Below, one piece after another: positions 19,136-27,445 of a DNA stretch of 49,612 bases. The notes under the pieces are model-generated. The model ran no database searches, was not told where the DNA came from, and was given only the letters and a program-made list of their open reading frames with translations. Position 1 is the first letter of the stretch. Every line of letters starts with the position of its first letter. Origin of the DNA: Pseudomonas sp. UMAB-08 (GTDB lineage: Bacteria > Pseudomonadota > Gammaproteobacteria > Pseudomonadales > Pseudomonadaceae); the NCBI RefSeq assembly GCF_900095225.1, contig NZ_LT607414.1, positions 570,806 to 620,417 on the forward strand. Reading direction: 5' to 3'. The translations under genes were made by a program, and so were the position numbers.

Positions 19136-19972
19136 ATGACTGATTTCCACACGGTTGAATTGCACACCGATCCTCGGGGCTTCGCCACGCTCTGGCTGAA
19201 CCGCGCGGACAAGAACAACGCTTTCAATGCCCAGATGATTCGCGAGCTGATTATCGCCCTGGATGATGTGCAAGCCGACACTCGCCTGCGCTTCATGGTG
19301 ATCCGTGGCCGGGGCAAGCACTTCAGTGCAGGGGCCGACCTGGCCTGGATGCAGCAATCGGCGAACCTGGATTACAACACCAACCTCGACGATGCCCGCG
19401 AGCTGGCCGAGCTGATGTACAACCTGGCCAAATTGAAGATCCCGACCTTGGCGGTCGTGCAAGGCGCGGCCTATGGCGGCGCATTGGGTCTGATCAGTTG
19501 CTGTGACATGGCCATCGGTACCGACGATGCGCAGTTCTGCCTGTCGGAAGTGCGCATTGGCCTGGCCCCGGCGGTGATCAGCCCCTTCGTGGTGCAAGCC
19601 ATCGGTGAGCGTGCGGCACGTCGTTACGCCCTGACTGCCGAACGTTTCAGTGGTGTGCGCGCACGTGAAATCGGCCTGCTTGCCGAGTGTTACCCTGCCG
19701 CCGAGTTCGAGCAGCAGATCGATCAGTGGATCGACAATCTGCTGCTCAACAGCCCGCAAGCAATGCGTGCGAGTAAAGACCTGCTGCGTGAAGTAGGTAA
19801 CGGCGCACTGACCCCTGCCCTGCGTCGTTATTGCGAAAACGCCATTGCCCGTATCCGCGTCAGCCCTGAAGGCCAGGAAGGCTTGCGCGCCTTTCTGGAA
19901 AAACGCGCACCGGCCTGGCAGTCCGAACAGGCTGACGCCGCTCAATCCCATAAAAAGGAGCCGCGCCCATGA
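19136..19972 (+). CDS. liuC: Methylglutaconyl-CoA hydratase (enoyl-CoA hydratase family)
   Basis: A 278-residue crotonase-fold enzyme that hydrates 3-methylglutaconyl-CoA to HMG-CoA. The oxyanion-hole strands are visible in HFSAGADLAWMQQSANLD and AAYGGALGLISCCDMAIG, with the catalytic region continuing in CLSEVRIGLAPAVISPFVVQ. The start at 19136 has GGAG 5 bases upstream; an in-frame GTG at 19130 overlaps that site. Its stop overlaps the liuD start by 4 bases (ATGA), so the two are translationally coupled. The gamma-carboxygeranoyl-CoA hydratase AtuE is related, but the operon position favours the leucine pathway. Confidence 0.94.
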   Translation: MTDFHTVELHTDPRGFATLWLNRADKNNAFNAQMIRELIIALDDVQADTRLRFMVIRGRGKHFSAGADLAWMQQSANLDYNTNLDDARELAELMYNLAKLKIPTLAVVQGAAYGGALGLISCCDMAIGTDDAQFCLSEVRIGLAPAVISPFVVQAIGERAARRYALTAERFSGVRAREIGLLAECYPAAEFEQQIDQWIDNLLLNSPQAMRASKDLLREVGNGALTPALRRYCENAIARIRVSPEGQEGLRAFLEKRAPAWQSEQADAAQSHKKEPRP

Positions 19973-21942
19973 GCGCCTCGCAGACCCCTACACCCCTGCT
20001 GACCCGCATTCTGGTCGCCAACCGGGGCGAAATTGCCTGCCGCATCATGCGCACCGCCAAGGCGCTTGGACTGACCACCGTTGCCGTGCACAGCGCCACT
20101 GATCGCGATGCACGACACAGCCGCGAAGCCGACATTCGTGTCGATCTGGGCGGGAGCAAGGCGGCCGACAGCTATTTGCTGATCGACAAATTGATCGCTG
20201 CGGCCAAGGCCAGCGGCGCTCAGGCGATCCATCCCGGTTATGGCTTTTTGTCTGAAAACGCAGGGTTTGCCCGCGCCATCGAAAACGCTGGATTGATTTT
20301 CCTCGGGCCACCCGCCTCTGCCATCGACGCCATGGGCAGTAAATCCGCTGCCAAGGCCCTGATGGAAGACGCGGGCGTGCCTCTGGTGCCGGGTTATCAC
20401 GGCGAAGCACAAGACGTCGCAACCTTCAGCGCCGCCGCTGAGCGCATCGGGTACCCGGTATTGCTCAAAGCCACGGCAGGCGGCGGTGGCAAAGGCATGA
20501 AGGTGGTGGAACAGGTCAGTGAAATGGCCGAAGCCCTGGCCTCGGCCCAGCGTGAAGCACAGTCATCGTTCGGTGACTCGCGGATGCTGGTGGAGAAATA
20601 CCTGCTCAAGCCGCGTCACGTCGAAATCCAGGTGTTTGCCGATCAGCACGGCAACTGCCTGTACCTTAATGAGCGCGATTGCTCGATCCAGCGCCGCCAT
20701 CAAAAAGTCGTTGAAGAAGCCCCTGCTCCAGGTCTGAGCCCAGAGCTGCGCCGCGCCATGGGTGAATCGGCGGTGCGTGCCGCTCAAGCCATTGGTTATG
20801 TCGGCGCAGGCACGGTGGAGTTTCTGCTGGACTCTCGCGGCGAATTCTTCTTTATGGAGATGAACACTCGCCTGCAAGTTGAACACCCGGTCACCGAAGC
20901 GATCACCGGGCTGGACCTGGTGGCCTGGCAGATTCGCGTAGCCCAGGGCGAGGCGCTGCCGATCACTCAAGCGCAGGTGCCGCTGATCGGGCATGCCATC
21001 GAAGTGCGGCTGTACGCCGAAGACCCCGCCAACGATTTCTTGCCGGCGACCGGCACACTGGACATCTACCGCGAACCCGCTGCGGGCCCCGGTCGACGCG
21101 TGGACAGCGGCGTAGCCGAGGGCGACAGCGTGTCGCCCTTCTACGACCCGATGCTCGGCAAACTGATCGCCTGGGGTGAGAACCGCGAGCAGGCACGTCT
21201 GCGTTTGCTGGCCATGCTTGATGAGTTCGCCATCGGTGGGCTGAAAACCAACCTGGCGTTCTTGCGCCGCATCGTCGCTCATCCTGCGTTCGCAGCGGCG
21301 GAGCTCGATACCGGGTTTATTCCACGTTATCAGGAACAGTTGCTGCCACCCGCCGGAGAGTTATCGGCAGCGTTCTGGCAAGCCGCTGGCGAGGCCTTCA
21401 GCCAAAGCCAGCCAGCCTCTATTCGTCAGGACGACCTTCATTCACCTTGGGCCAGCCACAACGGTCTGCGTGCCGGGCTGCCGACAGAAATCGACCTGCA
21501 CTTGAGCTGCAATGGCCAGAAGCAAGTGATCCAGCTGCGCAACAGCAGCGCCTCGCTGGCTGAGCTACGGGGCGAGCAACTGCTGATCGAACACGATGGC
21601 GTGCGCCGTCAGCACTTGGCGATCCGCCGGGGCGACACCCTGTATCTGCATTGGCAAGGCGAGCTGCACACGATCAAACGCCTCGATCCGATTGCAGAGG
21701 TTGAGGCCAGCCACAGCCATCAGGGCGGTCTGACCGCGCCAATGAACGGCAGCATCGTGCGAGTGCTGGTCGAAGTCGGTCAAACCGTCGACGCGGGAGC
21801 GCAGTTGGTGGTGCTGGAGGCCATGAAGATGGAACACAGTATCCGCGCCCCCCATGCTGGAATAGTCAAGGCGCTGTATTGCGTCGAAGGCGAGATGGTC
21901 AGCGAAGGCGCGGCACTGGTGGAATTGGATGAAGCAAAATAA
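19969..21942 (+). CDS. liuD: 3-Methylcrotonyl-CoA carboxylase, alpha (biotin-carrying) subunit
   Basis: A 657-residue biotin carboxylase with a fused biotin carrier domain. The N-terminal domain begins RILVANRGEIACRIMRTAKA, the ATP-grasp domain holds KATAGGGGKGMKVVEQ and the MNTRLQVEHPVTEAITGLDL signature, and the C-terminal carrier domain carries EAMKMEHS with the biotinylated lysine at residue 620. It uses ATP and bicarbonate to carboxylate its own biotin and passes the group to LiuB. It is the last gene of liuABCD; the prrF promoter starts immediately after its stop. Confidence 0.96.
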   Translation: MSASQTPTPLLTRILVANRGEIACRIMRTAKALGLTTVAVHSATDRDARHSREADIRVDLGGSKAADSYLLIDKLIAAAKASGAQAIHPGYGFLSENAGFARAIENAGLIFLGPPASAIDAMGSKSAAKALMEDAGVPLVPGYHGEAQDVATFSAAAERIGYPVLLKATAGGGGKGMKVVEQVSEMAEALASAQREAQSSFGDSRMLVEKYLLKPRHVEIQVFADQHGNCLYLNERDCSIQRRHQKVVEEAPAPGLSPELRRAMGESAVRAAQAIGYVGAGTVEFLLDSRGEFFFMEMNTRLQVEHPVTEAITGLDLVAWQIRVAQGEALPITQAQVPLIGHAIEVRLYAEDPANDFLPATGTLDIYREPAAGPGRRVDSGVAEGDSVSPFYDPMLGKLIAWGENREQARLRLLAMLDEFAIGGLKTNLAFLRRIVAHPAFAAAELDTGFIPRYQEQLLPPAGELSAAFWQAAGEAFSQSQPASIRQDDLHSPWASHNGLRAGLPTEIDLHLSCNGQKQVIQLRNSSASLAELRGEQLLIEHDGVRRQHLAIRRGDTLYLHWQGELHTIKRLDPIAEVEASHSHQGGLTAPMNGSIVRVLVEVGQTVDAGAQLVVLEAMKMEHSIRAPHAGIVKALYCVEGEMVSEGAALVELDEAK

Positions 21943-21945
21943 ACT

Positions 21946-21974
21946 TTGACATGCGAATGATAATTGTTATTATT
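21946..21974 (+). promoter_or_regulatory. prrF promoter overlapped by a Fur box
   Basis: TTGACA (21946-21951), a 16-base spacer and TATTAT (21968-21973) form a strong sigma70 promoter. The 19-mer AATGATAATTGTTATTATT (21956-21974) is a Fur-box-like imperfect palindrome covering the spacer and -10, so iron-loaded Fur would shut the promoter. Confidence 0.85.
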
Positions 21975-21979
21975 GGCGC

Positions 21980-22092
21980 CGTTGATCGCAAGATCAACCC
22001 GATAACCCAGAAGCCTTAGGTCGGCTTCCGGATTATCTCCTCATCAGGCTAATCACGGTTTTTGACCCGGCTTTTTGCCGGGTCTTTTTTTT
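21980..22092 (+). ncRNA. prrF: PrrF iron-responsive small RNA
   Basis: About 112 bases, from roughly 7 bases after the -10 box to the end of the T run. It contains the conserved PrrF pairing core CTCATCAGGCTAATCACGG (22039-22057) flanked upstream by two small hairpins (GTTGATC/GATCAAC and GAAGCC/GGCTTC), and it ends in a strong intrinsic terminator. PrrF RNAs are made under iron starvation and pair with mRNAs of iron-rich proteins such as sodB and TCA-cycle genes. Only one copy is present, unlike the tandem pair of P. aeruginosa; a second copy elsewhere in the genome is likely but is not in the window. Confidence 0.92.
22064..22092 (+). terminator. Intrinsic terminator of prrF
   Basis: GACCCGGC, loop TTTTT, GCCGGGTC gives an 8-bp stem followed by eight T residues, a textbook Rho-independent terminator. 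Confidence 0.93.
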
Positions 22093-22154
22093 GGTTTCTT
22101 TCTGATGGGTGTACAGTACCGGCACGAATTGGTACCGCCGTACAGGACATAACC

Positions 22155-23300
22155 GTGACTCAGACCCCTCTCAAAATCAGCGCTGATTTCGACAGCGGCA
22201 ATATTGAAGTACTCGACGCCAGCAACCCTTCTAACGTAAGACTGGCGATCCGTCCCGACACTCAAAGCCCCCATCTGCAATGGTTTCACTTCAAGGCCGA
22301 ACACCTGCACGTGGGCCAAAGCCATGCCTTCAGCCTGACCAACGCCAGCCAATCCAGCTACAACCGCGCCTGGAGCGGTTATCAGGCAGTGGCCTCTTAC
22401 GATCATGAACACTGGTTTCGTGTGCCAACAACATTCGACGGCGCGGCCCTGAACTTCAGCCTTGTGCCGACCGAGTCTCAGGTGTATTTCGCCTACTTCG
22501 AGCCCTATAGCCGCACGCGTCATGACTGGCTGATCGAGCAGGCCATCAACAAAGCCGGCACCGAGCTGATCGCCATCGGCAAAAGCGTCGAAGGTCGCGA
22601 CATCCAACTGTTGCGCAAAGGTGACGGTGCTGTCGGCAAACGCAAGGTCTGGATCATCGCCCAGCAACACCCGGGCGAACACATGGCCGAATGGTTCATG
22701 GAAGGCCTGATCGAGCGTTTGCAGGAAAAAGACGACCCTGTCATGACGCAACTGCTGGCTGCCGCCGATCTGTATCTGGTGCCGCACATGAACCCTGACG
22801 GCTCATTCCACGGTCATCTGCGCACCAACGCCAAGGGCAAAGACCTGAATCGGGCCTGGCAGGATTCCAGTCGGGAACTGAGCCCTGAAGTGTTTTTCGT
22901 CCAGCAGCAGATGGAGAAATACGGCGTCGACCTGTTCCTCGATATCCACGGCGATGAAGAAATTCCCTACGTCTTTGCCGCCGCGTGTGAAGGCAATCCC
23001 GGCTACACCCCGCAACAGCAGCAACTGGAAGAACACTTCCGTCGCCGCTTGAGCGAAATCACCCAGGATTTCCAGACCCGCTACGGCTACCCGCGCAGCA
23101 GCCCCGGCCAAGCCAACATGAACCTGGCCTGCAACAGCGTCGGTGAACGTTATAAGTGCCTGGCACTGACCCTGGAGATGCCGTTCAAGGACAACGATGA
23201 CGCGCCTGACCTCGTCACCGGTTGGTCAGGCAAGCGCTCGAAACACCTGGCCAAAGATGTCCTGACCACCGTGTCGGAAATGGTCTCGGTCCTGCGCTGA
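22155..23300 (+). CDS. M14-family zinc carboxypeptidase
   Basis: About 381 residues. The N-terminal beta-sandwich domain (about 1-125, ISADFDSGNIEVLDASNP onwards) precedes the M14 catalytic domain. Zinc ligands are visible in AQQHPGEHMAEWFMEG (HxxE) and in LFLDIHGDEEIPYVFA, with VPHMNPDGSFHGHLRTNAKG between them and the catalytic glutamate in LALTLEMPFKDND. There is no signal peptide, so it should be cytosolic. The architecture is that of cytosolic-carboxypeptidase-like (M14D) proteins; the substrate is unknown. The GTG at 22155 was chosen because an earlier in-frame start lies inside the prrF terminator. Confidence 0.9.
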   Translation: MTQTPLKISADFDSGNIEVLDASNPSNVRLAIRPDTQSPHLQWFHFKAEHLHVGQSHAFSLTNASQSSYNRAWSGYQAVASYDHEHWFRVPTTFDGAALNFSLVPTESQVYFAYFEPYSRTRHDWLIEQAINKAGTELIAIGKSVEGRDIQLLRKGDGAVGKRKVWIIAQQHPGEHMAEWFMEGLIERLQEKDDPVMTQLLAAADLYLVPHMNPDGSFHGHLRTNAKGKDLNRAWQDSSRELSPEVFFVQQQMEKYGVDLFLDIHGDEEIPYVFAAACEGNPGYTPQQQQLEEHFRRRLSEITQDFQTRYGYPRSSPGQANMNLACNSVGERYKCLALTLEMPFKDNDDAPDLVTGWSGKRSKHLAKDVLTTVSEMVSVLR

Positions 23301-23336
23301 GTCGACGGCCCCTTCAGGCAAGCCTGTTCTTGGGGT

Positions 23337-25229
23337 TTATGTTGCTTTCAACGCAGCAGCAATCTCCCCGAGAATAGCCGGATCATCAATCGTCGACGGC
23401 GGAGTGAAGTCCTCGCCGTCGGCGATTTTTCGTAAAACACCGCGCAGTATTTTGCCGGAGCGGGTTTTGGGCAGGCGCTTGACCACGACCACTCGCTGCA
23501 AACACGCCAGTGCGCCGATTCTCTCGCGCACCAGTGCCACCATTTCGCTGCGCAACTGCTCGACACTTTCGCTGACGCCGTCCTTGAGCACGATCATGCC
23601 CAGCGGCACCTGACCCTTGATTTCGTCATGCACGCCGATCACCGCACACTCGGCCACGGCGGGATGCTGGCTGACCACGTCCTCCATCTCCCCGGTAGAC
23701 AGCCTATGACCCGCGACGTTAATCACATCATCCGTGCGGCCCATGATGTACACGAAACCATTTTCGTCCACATACCCCCCATCACCCGTGTGGTAATAGC
23801 CGGGAAAGGTCTGCAGGTAAGCTTCCAGGTAGCGTGTATGGTCATTCCATAGCGTCTGGCTGCACCCAGGTGGCAATGGCAAGGCGATGACGATAGAGCC
23901 TTGCTGACCCGGCGCGAGCAATCGGCCCTCCTCATCCACCACCTTGACGTTATAACCCGGCACGGCGCGATTGCTTGAACCGGGTGCCGGGCTGTGGCCT
24001 TCAAGACCGACGCACGGCGCAGTCACCGGCCAACCGGTTTCAGTCTGCCACCAATGATCGAGTACCGGCTTGCCAGTCAACTGTTCCAGCCAGTGGTGCG
24101 TGCTGGAGTCGAGCTTTTCCCCTGCCAAAAACAACTGTCGCAGCGAACTCAGGTCGCGGTTCTTGATCAACTCGCCGTCAGGATCTTCCTTGCGAATCGC
24201 GCGCATGGCAGTCGGGGCACAGAACAAGGCGTTGACCTTATATTCTTCGATCACCCGCCAATACGCACCGGCGTCCGGCGTACGGATCGGCTTGCCCTCA
24301 TACAGGACAGTGGTGCAACCGCACATCAGCGGTCCGTAGACGATCAGGGTGTGGCCTACCACCCAGCCAACATCGGAGATGCCCCACCAGACATCGCCCG
24401 GTTGCATCCCGTAGATATGGCTCATGGTGAAGATCAGCGCGACTGCGTTGCCGCCGTTTTCGCGAACGATGCCTTTGGGTCGGCCGGTGGTGCCCGAGGT
24501 ATACATGATGTACAGCGGGTCGGTGCTGGCGACGGGCACCGGATCGACCGGTTGCACACCGACCAAGGCTGCGTTCCAGTCCAGGTCGCGGCCCTTCTGC
24601 AACTGTGCCTGAACCTGCGGGCGTTGCAGCACCAGAACATGGCTCGGCTGATGGCGCGCCAGTTCCAGGGCTTTGTCCACCAAGGGTTTGTATTCAATGA
24701 CCCGGTCGAACTCCAGCCCGCACGAAGCCGTCAGCAGCAGTTTGGGTTTGGAATCGTCGATGCGCAGCGCCAGTTCATGGGCTGCAAAACCGCCGAACAC
24801 CACGGAGTGGATTGCGCCGAGTCGGGCGCAGGCCAGCATCGCCATGGCCGCCTGGGGAACCATCGGCATATAGATGATTACGCCGTCGCCCTTCCCCACG
24901 CCCAATTGGCGGAGCAAACCCGCCAACCGCGCCACTTCGTCACGCAGTTCGTTATAGCTGTAGCGCACCTTGCTGTGGCTGACGGGCGAATCATAGATCA
25001 GTGCCGTCTGTTCGCCACGGCCCTGCTCGATCTGAAAGTCGAGCGCCAGGTAGCTGCTATTGAGCTGACCGTCGGCGAACCAGCGATGCGTGCCGTCAGC
25101 CAGGGTTTGCAGAGTCTGTCGAGGTGCCTGATACCAAGCCACGTTGCGCGCCTGTAGCGCCCAGAAAGTCTCGGGATCGGCGATAGAATAGTCGTAATGC
25201 TGCTGATAGTTCTTCTGTTGCTGGTTCAT
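23337..25229 (-). CDS. prpE: Propionate-CoA ligase-like (PrpE-type) synthetase
   Basis: About 630 residues, an acetyl-CoA-synthetase-type ANL enzyme. It starts with the ACAS N-terminal segment YSIADPETFWALQA. The ATP-binding loop is YTSGTTGRPKGIVRENGG, the A5 motif is DHWWQTETGWPVTAP, the A7/A8 region is YYHTGDGGYVDENGFVYIMG and the catalytic lysine lies in PKTRSGKILRGVLRKIADGE, the usual protein-acetylation site. The WWQTETGWP form is typical of PrpE rather than of acetyl-CoA synthetase. Propionyl-CoA formation is the best guess; no prp genes are adjacent. The start at 25229 fits the AGGG upstream; 25235 is an alternative. It is convergent with the carboxypeptidase. Confidence 0.88.
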   Translation of the reverse strand: MNQQQKNYQQHYDYSIADPETFWALQARNVAWYQAPRQTLQTLADGTHRWFADGQLNSSYLALDFQIEQGRGEQTALIYDSPVSHSKVRYSYNELRDEVARLAGLLRQLGVGKGDGVIIYMPMVPQAAMAMLACARLGAIHSVVFGGFAAHELALRIDDSKPKLLLTASCGLEFDRVIEYKPLVDKALELARHQPSHVLVLQRPQVQAQLQKGRDLDWNAALVGVQPVDPVPVASTDPLYIMYTSGTTGRPKGIVRENGGNAVALIFTMSHIYGMQPGDVWWGISDVGWVVGHTLIVYGPLMCGCTTVLYEGKPIRTPDAGAYWRVIEEYKVNALFCAPTAMRAIRKEDPDGELIKNRDLSSLRQLFLAGEKLDSSTHHWLEQLTGKPVLDHWWQTETGWPVTAPCVGLEGHSPAPGSSNRAVPGYNVKVVDEEGRLLAPGQQGSIVIALPLPPGCSQTLWNDHTRYLEAYLQTFPGYYHTGDGGYVDENGFVYIMGRTDDVINVAGHRLSTGEMEDVVSQHPAVAECAVIGVHDEIKGQVPLGMIVLKDGVSESVEQLRSEMVALVRERIGALACLQRVVVVKRLPKTRSGKILRGVLRKIADGEDFTPPSTIDDPAILGEIAAALKAT

Positions 25230-25550
25230 CGGCATCCCTGTGATTGTTCTTATTGAGGGCTTAACGAGAAAGGGCCTACATCTATGAACGTAGCAGATGC
25301 ACAGCGAAAAACAGCTACGACTTTTGTAGGCCACGCGGCCCTGTGACAGGACGCAGGCATTGGCCGAACGCAGGACCCACACATCCGGCAGCGCCGGCAT
25401 CGGTGCGACGAACTGTCGAGTGCGGGTACTGCAAAGGATGGGACATGAGTACACTCTCCAATAAAGCACACCACTAAAGTTAAAAATTAGCTTTTGCGAG
25501 TGCGCAACGCGATCCCGCTCAAAGAAAATTATGTGTGTCAGGTCTGCCGT
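25230..25550. other. Divergent control region between the synthetase and a TetR gene
   Basis: About 320 bases without a convincing gene. It holds a weak stem (CGTAGC at 25289 with GCTACG at 25314) and an unconvincing 43-codon minus-strand frame (25315-25446, with GGAG upstream). Both promoters must lie here, but I cannot place them with confidence. Confidence 0.5.
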
Positions 25551-26108
25551 ATGGCTATTAAAGAAGGTATTCGCACGGGAGGCCGCAGCGCCCGTGTTCA
25601 ACAATCAATCCACACGGCCATCCGTGACCTGCTGCTCGAACACGACCGTTCGATGCTCAGTGTCCCACTGATTGCTGCCCGTGCCGGTGTCACGCCCTCA
25701 ACCATTTACCGGCGCTGGGGTGACCTGACCACGCTGCTTGCAGACGCAGCGGTCGAGCGTTTGCGTCCGGACATCCCGGTCAATTGCGGCAACCTGCGCG
25801 AAGACCTGCAAACGTGGACCGAGCAGTACCTGGACGAAATGAGTTCAGCCCCGGGTCGGGAACTGATGCGTGACGTCGTGGCCAGCAGCGCGGCAACCTG
25901 CTCTGGAAAATGCTCCGCCATCGCTCGTGACCAATTACAAATCATCATTCAGCGCGCGCTTGCCCGTGGTGAAACGGCTCCACCGGCCGAAGAATTGATG
26001 GACGCCATCGTTGCGCCAATGGTGTATCGCATCCTCTACGCCGAAGCGCCGCCAAGCCTGGAACGCATGCACCAATTGATCGACATCTGCCTCGCGCGGC
26101 AGGATTGA
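25551..26108 (+). CDS. TetR-family transcriptional regulator
   Basis: A 185-residue TetR-family regulator. The helix-turn-helix is VPLIAARAGVTPSTIYRRWG (about residues 43-62), followed by LTTLLADAAVERL and an alpha-helical ligand domain that ends ERMHQLIDICLARQD. The ATG at 25551 starts the N-terminal arm MAIKEGIRTGGRSARVQQ; an upstream in-frame start adds unrelated residues. The stop codon overlaps the next start (TGATG), so the protein is translationally coupled to the leucine-rich-repeat kinase. The ligand is unknown. Confidence 0.92.
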   Translation: MAIKEGIRTGGRSARVQQSIHTAIRDLLLEHDRSMLSVPLIAARAGVTPSTIYRRWGDLTTLLADAAVERLRPDIPVNCGNLREDLQTWTEQYLDEMSSAPGRELMRDVVASSAATCSGKCSAIARDQLQIIIQRALARGETAPPAEELMDAIVAPMVYRILYAEAPPSLERMHQLIDICLARQD

Positions 26109-27445
26109 TGATGACGATCGACAATCAAATTCACACCCTTGAGCGTCTGCGCGCTGGAAAACTTGCGGGCATCACCCGGCTTGATCTGTCCTGCGGGCTG
26201 ACCGAGTTTCCTGTGGAGATTTTCGACCTAGCGGACTCGCTGGAGGTGCTCAATCTGACAGGCAATGAATTGAGCCGCCTGCCGGAAGATCTGTACCGCC
26301 TGAAGCACCTGCGCGTGTTGTTCTGCTCGGAAAACAGGTTCACCGAGCTGCCGGCCAGTATAGGTCAGTGCCTGCAGCTGCAAATCGTCGGGTTCAAGGC
26401 CAATCAGATCCGCGACGTTCCAGCTCAGGCGCTGCCGCCCTTGTTGCGCTGGCTTATCCTGACGGACAACTGCATTGAGGCCCTGCCCGACGCACTCGGC
26501 GCCTGCAGTGCCTTGCAAAAATTGATGCTGGCGGGCAATCGCTTGCAGCAGTTACCTGAGAGTCTGGCGGCCTGCGAGCAACTTGAGCTGGTGCGTATTG
26601 CCGCCAATCGCCTGACTGAATTACCCGACTGGTTGTTGAAACTGCCTGCACTTGCCTGGCTGGCCTACGCCGGAAACCCGCTGGCCGTAAGCCCCGCTGA
26701 AACGCCCATCCGCCAGATCCCGTGGGAGCATCTGCAGGTACAGCAGCAACTGGGCGAAGGCGCTTCCGGGGTGATTCAACAAGCCCTGTGGCAACGTCAG
26801 GAGAACCAGTCCACGCCTGTGGCAATCAAGCTCTACAAGGGCAGCATCACCAGTGACGGCTCCCCGCTCAACGAAATGTCTGCCTGCATTGCTGCGGGGG
26901 TTCACCCACAGCTGATCGAAGTCCAGGGGCAGATCGCTGAACACCCACAGGCACAGGTTGGTCTGGTGATGCAATTGATCGCCCCCAGCTTCAGCAACCT
27001 CGCTGGCCCGCCCAGCCTGGAGTCCTGCACCCGCGACATCTACGCCTCAGGCACCCGGTTTTCCCTGAGCGTCGCCCTGCGCCTGGCCTGCGGCATCGCC
27101 TCGGTTGCTGAGCATCTGCATGCAGGCGGTATCTGCCACGGCGACCTGTACGGGCACAATATCTTGTGGGACGAGGACGGCGATTGCCTGCTCGGCGATT
27201 TCGGCGCAGCGTCGTTTTATCCGACAGCCAACACCGCTCAAGCGCAGGCACTGGAACGCGTTGAAGTCAGGGCTTTCGGGATCCTGCTGGGTGAATTGCT
27301 GGCGCGTTGCGATCCAGCACCTGCCGAGTGGCTACTCGACCTGAAAAGCCGATGCACGCATCCCGACGTACTGGCAAGGCCGTCGTTTGCGCAGGTTCAT
27401 GGCGAGTTGCGGGCCTGTGACACGGTGCAGTGCATTCACCCCTGA
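26108..27445 (+). CDS. Leucine-rich-repeat protein with a C-terminal eukaryotic-type protein kinase domain
   Basis: A 445-residue two-domain protein. Residues 15-195 hold about seven leucine-rich repeats (LDLSCGLTEFP, LNLTGNELSRLP, LFCSENRFTELP, LILTDNCIEALP, LMLAGNRLQQLP, VRIAANRLTELP). Residues 205-437 form a kinase domain with the glycine loop LGEGASGV, Lys241 in VAIK, the catalytic loop HGDLYGHN (Asp346, Asn351) and DFG at 364-366. All catalytic residues are present, so it should be active; HGD replaces HRD. It has no signal peptide or membrane segment. The target is unknown. It is coupled to the TetR gene and its 3' end overlaps the convergent LysR gene by 10 bases. Confidence 0.9.
   Translation: MMTIDNQIHTLERLRAGKLAGITRLDLSCGLTEFPVEIFDLADSLEVLNLTGNELSRLPEDLYRLKHLRVLFCSENRFTELPASIGQCLQLQIVGFKANQIRDVPAQALPPLLRWLILTDNCIEALPDALGACSALQKLMLAGNRLQQLPESLAACEQLELVRIAANRLTELPDWLLKLPALAWLAYAGNPLAVSPAETPIRQIPWEHLQVQQQLGEGASGVIQQALWQRQENQSTPVAIKLYKGSITSDGSPLNEMSACIAAGVHPQLIEVQGQIAEHPQAQVGLVMQLIAPSFSNLAGPPSLESCTRDIYASGTRFSLSVALRLACGIASVAEHLHAGGICHGDLYGHNILWDEDGDCLLGDFGAASFYPTANTAQAQALERVEVRAFGILLGELLARCDPAPAEWLLDLKSRCTHPDVLARPSFAQVHGELRACDTVQCIHP

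Noticed and set aside
18482..19951. A 489-codon open frame on the minus strand
   Set aside because: It is antisense to liuB and liuC, which have clear family motifs, and has no recognisable domain itself.
25315..25446. A 43-codon minus-strand frame with GGAG upstream in front of the PrpE-like gene
   Set aside because: The protein has no family signal and the start spacing is only fair; it could be a leader peptide, but nothing else supports it.
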